The position numbers and the translations under genes are program-made. From Vescimonas sanitatis (GTDB taxonomy: Bacteria > Bacillota > Clostridia > Oscillospirales > Oscillospiraceae), in NCBI RefSeq assembly GCF_049060325.1, contig NZ_JBMGPW010000002.1, forward strand, positions 1 to 64,000: 64,000 nt of DNA. The letters are read 5' to 3'. The notes under the pieces are model-generated. The model was not told the DNA's origin. It did no database searches and was given only the letters and a program-made list of their open reading frames with translations. The number at the start of each line of letters is the position of its first letter. Positions within the stretch are counted from its first letter, which is position 1. This document shows, piece by piece, positions 1 through 12,590 of the stretch.

Positions 1-1
1 A

Positions 2-1531
<1,530 letters not shown>

Positions 1532-1640
1532 TAAGGAGACCTGTCAGTGCCGACAGCAATTACATGGCGCGCGCAGCGCGACATATAATTCACTCAAAAG
1601 TCGGAACAAACGCTGGCGGACATCCTGGTCAGACGTCTGG

Positions 1641-1660
1641 GCAAACGCGAAAGCGTTTGC
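1641..1660 (+). other. GNRA hairpin in the 16S-tRNA-Ile spacer
   Basis: GCAAACGC and GCGTTTGC form a perfect 8-bp stem closed by a GAAA tetraloop. It lies between the 16S 3' end and tRNA-Ile and is probably part of the precursor folding or processing structure. Confidence 0.6.
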
Positions 1661-1730
1661 GGCGATGTGCAAAGCACAGCGCGCGTTCGTTGTTTAATTT
1701 AGAGGGCACAAGTCCCTGGGCTGTGGATAT

Positions 1731-1807
1731 GGGCCCGTAGCTCAGCTGGCTAGAGCGTACGACTGATAATCGTAAGGTCGGTGGTTCGAGCCCACTCGGG
1801 CCCACCA
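1731..1807 (+). tRNA. tRNA-Ile (GAT)
   Basis: A full cloverleaf of 77 nt with a genome-encoded CCA. The acceptor stem GGGCCCG pairs with CGGGCCC, and the anticodon loop CTGATAA carries GAT. Its place between 16S and 23S is the usual one for tRNA-Ile. Confidence 0.97.
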
Positions 1808-1827
1808 ACAGTCTAAAAGAGATAGAT

Positions 1828-1903
1828 GGGGATATAGCTCAGCTGGGAGAGCGCCTGCCTTGCAAGCAGGAGGTCGCCGGTTCGATCCCGACTATCTCCA
1901 CCA
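1828..1903 (+). tRNA. tRNA-Ala (TGC)
   Basis: 76 nt with an encoded CCA. The acceptor stem GGGGATA pairs with TATCTCC (one G-U pair), and the anticodon is TGC. It follows tRNA-Ile by 20 nt in the rrn spacer, the classic Ile-Ala pair. Confidence 0.97.
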
Positions 1904-1976
1904 ATTTCGAATTGAAGATGGATGGAAGCGGACAAGAGGTTGTACGTTTCGATCTGGTTTCAAGCGAGACTGGAAA

Positions 1977-2010
1977 TTGCACCTTGAAAACTGAACAATG
2001 AAGAATGTGA
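1977..2010 (+). other. 5' arm of the pre-23S processing stem
   Basis: TTGCACCTTGAAAACTGAAC and the following bases are nearly the reverse complement of 5184-5215, downstream of 23S. A second complementary segment pairs 2130-2141 (AGATTGCCTGCA) with 5157-5168. These arms would form the long precursor helix cut by RNase III. Confidence 0.75.
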
Positions 2011-2141
2011 TGAAAGCAAGGCAACAGAGAGGTCTTTCAACGAAAGTTGGAAGAAGTTTGTAAAACATTTAATTGTGGAACATCTGAAAAGATGTGGGTA
2101 TACAATTACAATTTTGCGAAGTAACCTGTAGATTGCCTGCA

Positions 2142-2312
2142 TAATTCAAGAGAACCAAAATCTCTTAGACGAAAGTCGACGCGAAGCGTCACCTTAAGTG
2201 TCGTTTCACAAACCAGCGAAGCGTTTGTGAAACGAAGAAGAGGCGACGCGATGGAATGTATGAGTTCTGTTGTTTACAACAGAACGAAGGATATGCAATC
2301 CGCGTCGCCTCA
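2142..2312 (+). other. Structured extra segment before the 23S 5' end
   Basis: This segment lies between the processing-stem arm (2130-2141) and the mature 23S terminal helix. It holds a series of perfect hairpins: 2178-2182/2186-2190, a 13-bp stem 2201-2213/2223-2235, and a 10-bp stem 2241-2250/2301-2310. The last encloses another 10-bp stem, 2264-2273/2276-2285. The opposite side (after 5151) has only about 5 nt, so the precursor is strongly asymmetric. No ORF here is convincing. Confidence 0.6.
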
Positions 2313-5151
<2,839 letters not shown>

Positions 5152-5397
5152 ACAATTTGCAGGCAATCTTAGCCTTCTCCGTTCACTTCTTCATTGTTCG
5201 GTTTTGAAGGTGCAAACNTGGAGTAAGGGCCCAGAAAGACGATCTGGTTGATAGGCCGGAGGTGGAAGCGCGGTAACGTGTGCAGCTGACCGGTACTAAT
5301 AGCCCGAGGGCTTGACCTACAATTTGCAGGCAATCTTAGCCTTCTCCGTTCACTTCTTCATTGTTCGGTTTTGAAGGTGCAAACCTTCAATTGAATA

Positions 5398-5512
<115 letters not shown>

Positions 5513-5514
5513 AC

Positions 5515-5589
5515 TCCTCCTTAGCTCAATGGTAGAGCATTCGGCTGTTAACCGAAGGGTTGTTGGTTCGAGCCCAACAGGGGGAGCCA
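5515..5589 (+). tRNA. tRNA-Asn (GTT)
   Basis: 75 nt with an encoded CCA. The acceptor stem TCCTCCT pairs with AGGGGGA, the anticodon is GTT, and the discriminator is G. It is co-transcribed directly behind 5S. Confidence 0.96.
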
Positions 5590-5596
5590 CGAAGGG

Positions 5597-5634
5597 TGAG
5601 CCGCCATCCGAAAAGGTGGCGGCTCATTTCTTTT
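5597..5634 (+). terminator. Terminator of the rRNA operon
   Basis: TGAGCCGCCA (5597-5606) pairs with TGGCGGCTCA (5617-5626) and is followed by TTTCTTTT. It separates the rrn-tRNA-Asn transcript from tRNA-Met. I see no clear promoter between it and tRNA-Met, so partial readthrough is possible. Confidence 0.8.
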
Positions 5635-5657
5635 ACTCAGAAAGCCAGCGTAGACTT

Positions 5658-5734
5658 GGGCCTTTAGCTCAGTTGGTTAGAGCAGACGGCTCATAACCGT
5701 CCGGTCCCGGGTTCGAGTCCCCGAAGGCCCACCA
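5658..5734 (+). tRNA. tRNA-Met (CAT), elongator type
   Basis: 77 nt with an encoded CCA. The acceptor stem GGGCCTT pairs with AAGGCCC, and the anticodon loop CTCATAA gives CAT. The fully paired acceptor stem argues against initiator tRNA. tRNA-Ile with a lysidine-modified CAT cannot be fully excluded by eye. Confidence 0.9.
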
Positions 5735-5737
5735 CAT

Positions 5738-5813
5738 AGGGGTATAGCTCAGTTGGTAGAGCAGCGGTCTCCAAAACCGCGTGTCGAGAGTTCGAGCCTT
5801 TCTGCCCCTGCCA
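5738..5813 (+). tRNA. tRNA-Trp (CCA)
   Basis: 76 nt. The acceptor stem AGGGGTA pairs with TGCCCCT, the discriminator is G, the anticodon is CCA (loop CTCCAAA), and the 3' CCA is encoded. It starts 3 nt after tRNA-Met, so the two form one transcript. Confidence 0.95.
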
Positions 5814-5846
5814 AAATGACCACCCGATCGGGTGGTCATTTTTTCA
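5814..5846 (+). terminator. Terminator after tRNA-Trp
   Basis: The palindrome AATGACCACCC-GATC-GGGTGGTCATT is flanked by A-rich and T-rich tracts (TTTTTT on the + strand). It ends the Met-Trp tRNA transcript. Confidence 0.85.
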
Positions 5847-5915
5847 TATAAAAACGGGTACACCCATGTAACATACATGGTACTTCTATGTAGGGAACAT
5901 GGCGTTTTACTGAAG

Positions 5916-5942
5916 GGTTGCGCGATAGTTGCTGGCGCAACC
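5916..5942. promoter_or_regulatory. Inverted repeat upstream of the HTH gene (possible operator)
   Basis: GGTTGCGC (5916-5923) and GCGCAACC (5935-5942) are perfect inverted arms 11 bp apart. They sit just upstream of a -10-like TATACT at 5956-5961 that has no good -35. A Cro/CI-type HTH dimer could bind here, but this is inference. Confidence 0.4.
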
Positions 5943-5986
5943 GTGATCGGTTTGTTATACTGGCGGCAGAAAAGGAGGGCATCACT

Positions 5987-6325
5987 ATGAAAACGACGAT
6001 CATTCTCTTTCTGCTGTCCGTTCCGGTATGGGCGGCGCTGGCATACGTGGTGTTTCTGATCATCAAGGCGCTGCGGAAATACATTCGGTCCGAGCCGCTG
6101 CGGCAGGAAAAGGCGGAACAGGCCAAAACATTGGGAGAGACATTGAAGCGTCGCCGGACGGCGTGCAAAATGACGCAGGAGTTTGTGGCGGAGGCGCTGG
6201 GTGTCAGCCGACAGGCGGTATCCAAGTGGGAATCCGGGCAGTCGGATCCCAGCACGACCAATCTGCTGGCGCTGGCGAAGCTCTTTGGCGTGAGGCCGGA
6301 GGAGCTGCTGCAAGAGGCAGAGTGA
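5987..6325 (+). CDS. Membrane-tethered HTH regulator, 112 aa
   Basis: A small protein with one N-terminal membrane segment (about residues 4-26), a basic stretch, and a C-terminal Cro/CI-type helix-turn-helix (about 50-105) containing the typical VSRQAVSKWESG motif. The domain order suggests a DNA-binding protein held at the membrane; its targets are unknown. The start was chosen at ATG 5987 because AAAGGAGG lies at 5971-5978, whereas an upstream in-frame start at 5918 has no ribosome site. It stands alone, with a tRNA terminator behind it and a convergent gene ahead. An 8-bp inverted repeat upstream may be its own operator. Confidence 0.85.
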   Translation: MKTTIILFLLSVPVWAALAYVVFLIIKALRKYIRSEPLRQEKAEQAKTLGETLKRRRTACKMTQEFVAEALGVSRQAVSKWESGQSDPSTTNLLALAKLFGVRPEELLQEAE

Positions 6326-6330
6326 CCGCG

Positions 6331-6368
6331 TAGAAAAAGAGCAGGCCATCTCGTAAGAGACGGCCTGC
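6331..6368 (-). terminator. Terminator of the solute-binding protein gene
   Basis: GCAGGCC...GGCCTGC (6341-6368) forms an imperfect stem. On the minus strand it is followed by TCTTTTTC (complement of 6333-6340). It lies between two convergent genes. Confidence 0.7.
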
Positions 6369-6374
6369 GGGAAT

Positions 6375-7475
6375 CTATGCCACATTCCAGCGGGCGGTAT
6401 CCTCGGTGTTGATGCCGGTGTCGGTCAGTGTTTCGATAAGGTCGGAGACGAGCGTCTCCTTATCCTCGATGGTGTCGGCGTCACCGGTGGGAGACAGCAG
6501 GGCGGGGTCCAGCGTCACGCCGGTGCGCTGGACCAGGTCGGCGCTGCCGATAGTGGGCAGGCGATAGTCGCCGTGTGCCTCTGCCAGATCGGCGCAGGCC
6601 GGGGAGAGAACGAACTCCTGCCACAGCTGGGCAGCAGCGGTATGGCTGGCGCCGGATAAAATGGCGCTGGCGGTGACCTGACCGAAGGTACCGGAGGCGG
6701 GAATTATCAGATGCAGGTCACCGGAGGTGTCAGCGGACAGGGCGGAGAGCCCATCGTGGAGCCAACCCACGGCGATGACGCACTCGCCGGTGGACAGGCA
6801 CTTGACGAAGGTGTCATCCGCGGCGGTATAGAACTGCACGCTGGTGTCCAGCGCTGCCAGATAGTCCAGCCCCTTGTCGCGGCCCAGCCGCAGGGCGGCG
6901 CTGTACGCGGTCAGATGGCCGATCTCCGTGCTGCGGTAGGTGGGCAGCCAGATCAGCTCCTGGTATACCGGGTCGGTCAGATCTGCCCAGTCCTTGGGGG
7001 CGGAGATGGTCATGCGCCGGAGCACGTCGCTGTTGACGGCGAAAACGACCGCGTCGACGGATACGCCGTACCAATAGCCGTCCGCATCGCCATAGGCGGC
7101 GTTGGTCAGGTCAGCGGCGTGGACGGGCGTATAGGTCAGCAGCTTACCGTCAGCGGCCAGGGTGCGGCAGGTATCCGCGCTGCCGCCGAACCACACGTCG
7201 CCCCGGGCGCTGCCCGCCTGGGCGGCGGTAATGGCGCGGTAAGTGGTCTTGATGTCGAACAGCTCTTCAAACTTTTCGCACAGGGCCGTCATATACGCCT
7301 CGTCGCCGGTGCCGCACACGGTCAGGCGGCCCTCCTCGCGGGCGGTGTCGATCAGCGTCTCCAAGCCGGAGAAGGCGGCGGGGTAGGTGGGCGTATCGTC
7401 CGTATCCTGCGCGCCGCAGGCGCACAGGGACAGCGCCAGCAGCAGGGCCAGCGCTGCGGTGAGCATACGTTTCAT
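6375..7475 (-). CDS. Solute-binding lipoprotein of an ABC importer, 366 aa
   Basis: A type 2 periplasmic-binding-fold protein of the extracellular solute-binding (Fe3+/iron-chelate or polyamine-like) group. It has a signal peptide with lipobox LCAC, so Cys20 would be lipidated and the protein would sit on the outer face of the membrane. The stretch with SARGDVWFGGSADT followed by WYGVSVDAVVFAVNSDVL is typical of the iron-binding FbpA-like branch. The start is supported by AAGGAGG upstream. No permease or ATPase gene is adjacent, so it is an orphan in this window and its ligand is unassigned. It has a near-perfect promoter at 7527-7555. Confidence 0.8.
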   Translation of the reverse strand: MKRMLTAALALLLALSLCACGAQDTDDTPTYPAAFSGLETLIDTAREEGRLTVCGTGDEAYMTALCEKFEELFDIKTTYRAITAAQAGSARGDVWFGGSADTCRTLAADGKLLTYTPVHAADLTNAAYGDADGYWYGVSVDAVVFAVNSDVLRRMTISAPKDWADLTDPVYQELIWLPTYRSTEIGHLTAYSAALRLGRDKGLDYLAALDTSVQFYTAADDTFVKCLSTGECVIAVGWLHDGLSALSADTSGDLHLIIPASGTFGQVTASAILSGASHTAAAQLWQEFVLSPACADLAEAHGDYRLPTIGSADLVQRTGVTLDPALLSPTGDADTIEDKETLVSDLIETLTDTGINTEDTARWNVA

Positions 7476-7526
7476 AGGGGGACCTCCTTGCGGCCGTCGA
7501 AAAAGGGGGCGGCCAGACTCCCTAAC

Positions 7527-7555
7527 ATTATAGCGGAGACTGCCGTGGCTGTCAA
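7527..7555 (-). promoter_or_regulatory. Consensus sigma-A promoter of the binding-protein gene
   Basis: On the minus strand TTGACA (7550-7555) and TATAAT (7527-7532) are separated by 17 bp. Both hexamers match the consensus exactly, which suggests strong, largely unregulated transcription. Confidence 0.85.
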
Positions 7556-7664
7556 ATTCCGTCGAGAGACGGGGGACAAAGCATCACATTTGACGATGTG
7601 CCCAAAACCTGAAAGCTTATCTATGCACTATGCACAAAAAGCACGGCACCGGATATAAAAAAAT

Positions 7665-7710
7665 ATTGTGTCGAAAGGGGGTTGTTTTGTGTAATGCGCC
7701 GTGTTATACT
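7665..7710 (+). promoter_or_regulatory. Promoter of the MATE gene with Spo0A-box-like motif
   Basis: TTGTTT (7682-7687), a 17-bp spacer and TATACT (7705-7710) make a plausible sigma-A promoter. Just upstream, 7665-7679 reads ATTGTGTCGAAAGGG, which contains TGTCGAA, the core of the Spo0A box. The same 15-mer occurs upstream of dacF at 12948-12962. Confidence 0.5.
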
Positions 7711-7765
7711 GGCAATCACGTTCGGATGTTTCTATGTGATATGTATTGTATAGGAGGGTGCGGGC

Positions 7766-9145
7766 ATGAAGACTGCAACACGCCGGAGGGCTCTCACTGT
7801 GGAGATGACCTCCGGTTCACTTTGGAAAAATATCCTGCTGTTCAGCTTGCCGCTGATGATGACCCAGGTGCTGGAGGTGCTGTTCAACCTCAGCGATGTG
7901 GCCATCGCCGGCAAGTATGCGTACAACACCTATGTGGCCCTGGGCTCTGTGGGCTCCACCACCACGCTGGTCACGCTGTTCACGGGACTGCTGATCGGCC
8001 TGGGCGGCGGCGTCAATGTGGCTGTGGCCCGCGGGCTGGGCATGGGCAATGACGAGGACGTGGAGCACACCACCCACTCCTCCTTCCTGATCTGTCTGGC
8101 GATGGGCGTGCTGACGTGCCTGGTGTGCGTGTTTTTTGCCGAGCCTATGCTGCGGCTGCTGCACACCAAGGAGGAATTCCTCCCCGGTGCGGTGCTGTAC
8201 CTGAAGCTCTATGCCCTGGGCCTGCCGGCCATGGGCATCTACAACTGCGGCAACGGTATCCTCAGCGCCACCGGCGACACCAAGCGCCCCCTGCTGTATC
8301 TGACGGTGGCGGGCGTGCTGAATGTGATACTGAACCTGGTGTTCGTTATCGGCTGCGGCATGGCGGCCGAGGGCGTGGCTATCGCCAGCGCCATCGCACA
8401 GTGGGTGTCTGCCCTGCTCATTATCATCCATCTGCTGCACCGCAAGGACGCCTGCCGTCTGGATATCCGCAGGCTGCGGCTGCACCACCTGGCCTCCAAG
8501 CGTGTGCTGCTGATCGGTATCCCCTCCGGATTGCAGAACGCTATCTTCGCTGTGGCTAACCTGTTCGTGCAGGCGGGCCTGAACTCCTTTGACGAGATCA
8601 CCGTTTCCGGCGCGGCGGCTGCCGCCAATGCCGATACGCTGGTGTTCAACATGATGGCCGCGTTCTACACCGCCTGCGCCAGCTTTGTCAGCCGCAACTG
8701 GGGCGCGGGGCGGAAGGAGCGTATCCTTAAGAGCTACTACATCAGTATGCTGTACGCCGCCGTTGTGGGCGTGCTGGTCGGCGTGCTGCTGACTGTCTTC
8801 GGCCGGGAGTTCCTGGGCCTGTTTGCCGACAAGCCCGAGGTCATCGACGCCGGCGTGGACCGCCTGCGGATCATGGCCTTCTCCTACTGGATCGGCCCCC
8901 TGATGGACGCCAGTATCGCCGCCTCCCGCGGCCTGGGCCGCAGCGTGGCCCCCACCGTTATGGTCATTCTGGGCTCCTGCGTGTTCCGGGTCATCTGGAT
9001 CTACACCATCTTTGCCTACTTCCACACGATCACGTCCCTGTATCTGCTGTATATGTTCTCCTGGATACTCACCGGCGTGGCGGAGTATATCTACTTCCGC
9101 ATCACTTACAAGCGCAATGTGCTCACTGCCCGCGCCACATGGTAA
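7766..9145 (+). CDS. MATE family efflux transporter, 459 aa
   Basis: A 12-helix multidrug and toxic compound exporter that uses a Na+ or H+ gradient to expel organic cations across the cell membrane. Two homologous halves are visible, each beginning with a conserved helix (SGSLWKNILLFSLPLMMTQ near residues 16-34 and LIGIPSGLQNAIF near 250). The first has the typical FNLSDVAIAG motif. The length is normal for the family. Start ATG 7766 follows TAGGAGG. It is monocistronic with its own terminator, and it is closer to the MepA/DinF-like bacterial branch than to an assigned drug transporter. The substrate is unknown. Confidence 0.9.
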   Translation: MKTATRRRALTVEMTSGSLWKNILLFSLPLMMTQVLEVLFNLSDVAIAGKYAYNTYVALGSVGSTTTLVTLFTGLLIGLGGGVNVAVARGLGMGNDEDVEHTTHSSFLICLAMGVLTCLVCVFFAEPMLRLLHTKEEFLPGAVLYLKLYALGLPAMGIYNCGNGILSATGDTKRPLLYLTVAGVLNVILNLVFVIGCGMAAEGVAIASAIAQWVSALLIIIHLLHRKDACRLDIRRLRLHHLASKRVLLIGIPSGLQNAIFAVANLFVQAGLNSFDEITVSGAAAAANADTLVFNMMAAFYTACASFVSRNWGAGRKERILKSYYISMLYAAVVGVLVGVLLTVFGREFLGLFADKPEVIDAGVDRLRIMAFSYWIGPLMDASIAASRGLGRSVAPTVMVILGSCVFRVIWIYTIFAYFHTITSLYLLYMFSWILTGVAEYIYFRITYKRNVLTARATW

Positions 9146-9148
9146 CAA

Positions 9149-9178
9149 AAAAGACCGTGCCGAGAGGCACGGTCTTTT
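9149..9178. terminator. Bidirectional terminator
   Basis: A 13-bp stem, AAAAGACCGTGCC (9149-9161) and GGCACGGTCTTTT (9166-9178), with a GAGA loop. It lies between the convergent MATE and lipoprotein genes and has U tracts on both strands. Confidence 0.85.
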
Positions 9179-9190
9179 CCTATTGCGGCG

Positions 9191-9859
9191 TTACTGCACG
9201 GCGGTGAACAGGGCGGCCATGTCGGCGGTGACATCCTCGGTGAAGCTGCACAGCGTCACGCTGAAGGAGTAATTGCCCGCCTTCAGGCATACCAGCAGCT
9301 CATACGTGGCGATGTCGCCGTTCATGGCGGATACGGCCACGGCGGGAACGTTCTTCTGACCGGCAAAATCCACGGTGGTCAGCTGGGCCGTCACGTCCGT
9401 GAAGCCATAGCTCTCCAGCGCGGCGGGGACCTGCTCCACGGACAGCTCGGCCACATCCTGGGGCGTCACGGTGCTGCCGCCCAGCAGACCCATGTTGGTG
9501 AATACGACGTTGATGGTCATCAGACCGTCCGTGGAGGCAGCGTACATATCCTGCACGCTGCTGCTGCTCTCCAAGCGGGTCTTCAGCTCCTCGTCGCTGG
9601 TGCTCTCGCGGACGAAGCCGTTGAGCTCGTCGATCTGCTCATCGGTGTAGAAGTACCAGCTGTCGTCCAGGGTGCAGCTGATGCCGGCGAAACGGTTGGT
9701 GTAGGTGCCGCCGCTGACAGTGCCCATATCGGGAACAGCATCGCCGGTCACGCCGGGGGTCACGGCGCCGCCCGCCTGGTCATCCTTCTGGTCGCCGCAG
9801 GCGGCCATGGACAGGGTCATCAGCAGCGCCAGCGCCAGGGCTGCAAGCTTCTTTATCAT
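9191..9859 (-). CDS. Hypothetical lipoprotein, 222 aa
   Basis: A signal peptide with lipobox MAAC (Cys21) is followed by a Gly/Asp/Thr-rich linker (about 24-50) and a folded domain of about 165 residues. The domain begins TYTNRFAGISCTLDDSWYFYTDEQI, a pattern common in clostridial surface lipoproteins of unknown role. The start follows GGAGGTAACACC. I do not recognise a specific family. It is exported and membrane-anchored, and is transcribed alone from the promoter at 9909-9937. Confidence 0.75.
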   Translation of the reverse strand: MIKKLAALALALLMTLSMAACGDQKDDQAGGAVTPGVTGDAVPDMGTVSGGTYTNRFAGISCTLDDSWYFYTDEQIDELNGFVRESTSDEELKTRLESSSSVQDMYAASTDGLMTINVVFTNMGLLGGSTVTPQDVAELSVEQVPAALESYGFTDVTAQLTTVDFAGQKNVPAVAVSAMNGDIATYELLVCLKAGNYSFSVTLCSFTEDVTADMAALFTAVQ

Positions 9860-9908
9860 GGTGTTACCTCCTCTGTGCGGGGAATAGTGTTCCCCTTATG
9901 CTTACGTT

Positions 9909-9937
9909 ATTCTACCAAATACAACGAAAAATTACAA
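9909..9937 (-). promoter_or_regulatory. Promoter of the lipoprotein gene
   Basis: On the minus strand TTGTAA (9932-9937) is followed by a 17-bp spacer and TAGAAT (9909-9914). Confidence 0.65.
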
Positions 9938-10049
9938 GGGCAGACCGACGCTTTTCACCCCTGGGCCGAAAAATCAAAGCCCTTTGCCATTTCCCGACGG
10001 AAATCGCGCCTTTAGCCGTTTACAATAACGGAAAAAGGAGGGACGAGCC

Positions 10050-12038
10050 ATGAAACATCTGCTCCCGGCGGTACAGCGCACCGCCCTGCGTATTCCCTGG
10101 GCGGCTGTGGGCGGCTGTGCCGCCGCGCTGCTGCTGACGGCCGCCGCCCCCGGCGGGCAGTACGCCCCCTGGGCACTGGCGGCGGTGGCGGCGGCCGGCG
10201 TGGGATGGCCGGGCCTGCTGGCGGTGGTCTGCGCGGGGCTGGGCGCCCTGCTGTTCATGGACTTTCAGCCGGGACTGCGGCATACCGCCGCGGCGCTGCT
10301 GATCTTCTGCGCCAACACGGCGCTGTGCAATACGCGGCTGTACCGGCGGCCCCGCTTCCGGCCTATGGCCGCTGTGTGCGCCGCCGGGCTGACCCAGCTG
10401 CCGTATCTCATACAGCGGGGCGGACGGCAATGGGCGCTGTGCATGGCGGCGCTGGCGCTGCTGTATGGCGCGGCGGCGCTGCTGCCCGATCTGCTGCCGG
10501 AGTCGGCGGCGGAGCAGGCGGACAAGCGCCGGGCCTGGTTTTTGCTGCTGCTGGGGGTATGCGCCGTGCCGGCGGGCTGGACGGTGATGGGATTTTCACC
10601 GGCGGCTGTGCTGACAGCGGTGCTGCTGCTATATTTCGTGGGCCGCGGGCCGGCGCCCGACGCAGCTGCCGCCGGTGCGCTGGCGGGGCTGACGCTGGAC
10701 CTGTGTGGCACGGGAGAGCTGTATCTGGCGGTGGTGCTGTGCGCCGCCGCGTCCGCTGCCGCAGGGCTGCGGGGCGGACAAAGACTGCCGGCGGCTGCGG
10801 CCTTCTGCGCCGCGGGTGTGCTGGCGGCCCTGCTGCTGGGGGAGGTCCGCCCTCTGGCGGTGCTGTGCCAGCTGCTGACCGCTGCCGGTGTGTGGCTGCT
10901 GCTACCGGAAAAGGAGGGGATGCTGCTGACGGCCGCCGGAGAGGTGTCTCCGGAGGCTGCGGCACCTGCGGCGGCCTTCCGGGCGGTGTATGACAGCCTG
11001 GAGGACCACGCGCCGCTGCTGCGGCCGGAGAACCCCGCCGTGCTGTTTGACCGGGCGGCGGAGCAGGTCTGCCGGGACTGTCCCCTGCGGAGCGACTGCT
11101 GGCAGACCCATTATACCGACACGTACAACGCCTTCAACGACGCCTGCCCGGCGCTCCTGCGGCGGGGACAGGCGCTGGCGGAGGATTTCCCGCCGTACTT
11201 TGCGGATCGCTGTGTACGCTTTCCCAAACTGCTGGGGGCGCTGGACGGACAGCTACATGATTTCCTCCAGCGTAGGCTGCACCACGGGCGGCTGGATGCG
11301 GCCTATCGTCTGGCCCGGGAGCAGTACCGGCAGGTGGCCGAGGTGCTGTCACGGACCGCCCCGGCGGAACGGCTCCGCCGCGCACACCTGACCTGCCGCA
11401 CCGCTGCCCTGCTGCGGCCAAAGACCGGCGAAAAGCACTGCGGCGATCAGTGCGCCGTTTTTGATGCCGGAGGGCTGACTTGTCTGGTGCTGTCCGACGG
11501 TATGGGCAGCGGCGAGAGCGCCCACTGCGAGGCCGCTATGACCATCCGCCTCCTGCGGCAGTTTTTGCAGGCGGGTATCGAACCTCTCCCGGCGCTGAAG
11601 ACCCTGAACACCGCTGCCATGCTCCGCTGTCAGGGAGGCGCCGGCTTCACGACCATCGACCTGGCCTGTCTGGACCGGGCCGAGGGCGTGCTGACGCTGT
11701 ACAAGTACGGTGCCGCGCCGTCGTATATCAAGCGGCAGGGCACCGTGGCCCGCTATCGCGCGCAGGCGCTGCCCGCGGGACTGGAGAGCGCCGACGGCGA
11801 CGTGCCGCCCCAGCGCGTGGCGGTATCGCCGGGCACCTGGCTGGTGCAGGTGTCCGACGGTGTGGCCGGCGAGGACGACGAGTGGCTCCAGGACCTGCTG
11901 GCCGGATGGGACGGCACCTCGCCCCGGGCGCTGGCGGAGGAGCTTCTCCGTCAGTCCGTTCAGCGGACGGGCGGCGCGGACGACTGCGCCGTGCTGGTGC
12001 TGGCCATCGACGGCAAGGCGGACCCGCACCGCGTCTGA
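10050..12038 (+). CDS. spoIIE: Stage II sporulation protein E (SpoIIE-type PP2C phosphatase), 662 aa
   Basis: SpoIIE sits in the polar septum and dephosphorylates the anti-anti-sigma factor SpoIIAA, which releases sigma-F in the forespore. The N-terminal 290 residues are a run of about ten membrane helices. A central part carries a Cys cluster (CRDCPLRSDCW near 348), a usual SpoIIE feature. The C-terminal third is a PP2C-type phosphatase with the metal-binding LSDGMGSG motif and a late DGVAGEDDEW motif. At 662 aa it is shorter than the B. subtilis protein (about 827), as in many Clostridia. Start ATG follows AAAAAGGAGG. A small membrane-protein gene follows. Confidence 0.93.
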   Translation: MKHLLPAVQRTALRIPWAAVGGCAAALLLTAAAPGGQYAPWALAAVAAAGVGWPGLLAVVCAGLGALLFMDFQPGLRHTAAALLIFCANTALCNTRLYRRPRFRPMAAVCAAGLTQLPYLIQRGGRQWALCMAALALLYGAAALLPDLLPESAAEQADKRRAWFLLLLGVCAVPAGWTVMGFSPAAVLTAVLLLYFVGRGPAPDAAAAGALAGLTLDLCGTGELYLAVVLCAAASAAAGLRGGQRLPAAAAFCAAGVLAALLLGEVRPLAVLCQLLTAAGVWLLLPEKEGMLLTAAGEVSPEAAAPAAAFRAVYDSLEDHAPLLRPENPAVLFDRAAEQVCRDCPLRSDCWQTHYTDTYNAFNDACPALLRRGQALAEDFPPYFADRCVRFPKLLGALDGQLHDFLQRRLHHGRLDAAYRLAREQYRQVAEVLSRTAPAERLRRAHLTCRTAALLRPKTGEKHCGDQCAVFDAGGLTCLVLSDGMGSGESAHCEAAMTIRLLRQFLQAGIEPLPALKTLNTAAMLRCQGGAGFTTIDLACLDRAEGVLTLYKYGAAPSYIKRQGTVARYRAQALPAGLESADGDVPPQRVAVSPGTWLVQVSDGVAGEDDEWLQDLLAGWDGTSPRALAEELLRQSVQRTGGADDCAVLVLAIDGKADPHRV

Positions 12039-12151
12039 GCGACAAAAAACGGCGGGAAATTTTGCCCGCCGCGCCGTATAACTTTCCGCCGCCACGGCGA
12101 TACTATGGCTGTAACAAACAGCGCCCGTCACGGCTGAAGGAGGCATCGGTT

Positions 12152-12412
12152 TTGGTAAAAGGCGTTTCCCGCCGCGTGATCGTCGTGGACTCTCCCGACC
12201 CGCGGATATTCGAGCAGGCTATTTTCATCCTTCCCACGGACGGCGGCGGCGTCAGCTCCCGCCAGCTGGTGGACGAGGCGGTGCGGATCGCCCGCAGCTA
12301 CGCCCGGGGACAGACCGGCGTTCGCCGCCGGTGGCGTCCGCCTGCATGGCTGTGGGCGGTATGGGGCGCGTGCGCCTGCGGACTGGTGTGGCTGCTGGCT
12401 GCGCTGCTTTGA
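12152..12412 (+). CDS. Small conserved tail-anchored protein, 86 aa, TTG start
   Basis: No long ATG-initiated frame fits, but AAGGAGG at 12137-12143 lies 8 nt before TTG 12152. The product starts VKGVSRRVIVVDSPDPRIFEQAIFI after its initiator and ends with a hydrophobic segment (about residues 66-86), so it is probably C-terminally membrane-anchored. I recall similar short proteins in related genomes carrying doubtful names; no function is known to me. It lies 113 bp after spoIIE on the same strand and shares its terminator, which suggests a sporulation link, but that is inference. Confidence 0.7.
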   Translation: MVKGVSRRVIVVDSPDPRIFEQAIFILPTDGGGVSSRQLVDEAVRIARSYARGQTGVRRRWRPPAWLWAVWGACACGLVWLLAALL

Positions 12413-12542
12413 TCGTCGCGGTCCCGTGGCCTGCGGATGCTGTATCAGCTTACTTCCAGCGGTTTCCGCTGTTTCTGCCCTTTTTATCGCGGCGGCTGTG
12501 AGCAGTCACCGCCGCAAGGGTCCTGTTTTTTCTCCTCACTTG

Positions 12543-12574
12543 GGGCGGACGCGCGGCGTCCGCCCTCCTTTTTT
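12543..12574 (+). terminator. Terminator of the spoIIE transcript
   Basis: A 10-bp stem, GGGCGGACGC and GCGTCCGCCC, with a 3-nt loop, followed by TCCTTTTTT. Confidence 0.85.
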
Positions 12575-12590
12575 ACCCGGCGGTATCGTA

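Noticed and set aside
5219..5384. A second 23S 3' fragment as a real gene duplication or processed pseudogene
   Set aside because: Exact identity including the spacer, and an N at the joint, fit an assembly artefact much better.
10050..12038. Spo0A box directly upstream of spoIIE
   Set aside because: spoIIE is a Spo0A target in Bacillus, but I found no TGTCGAA-like site or well-spaced -35/-10 pair in 9940-10049.
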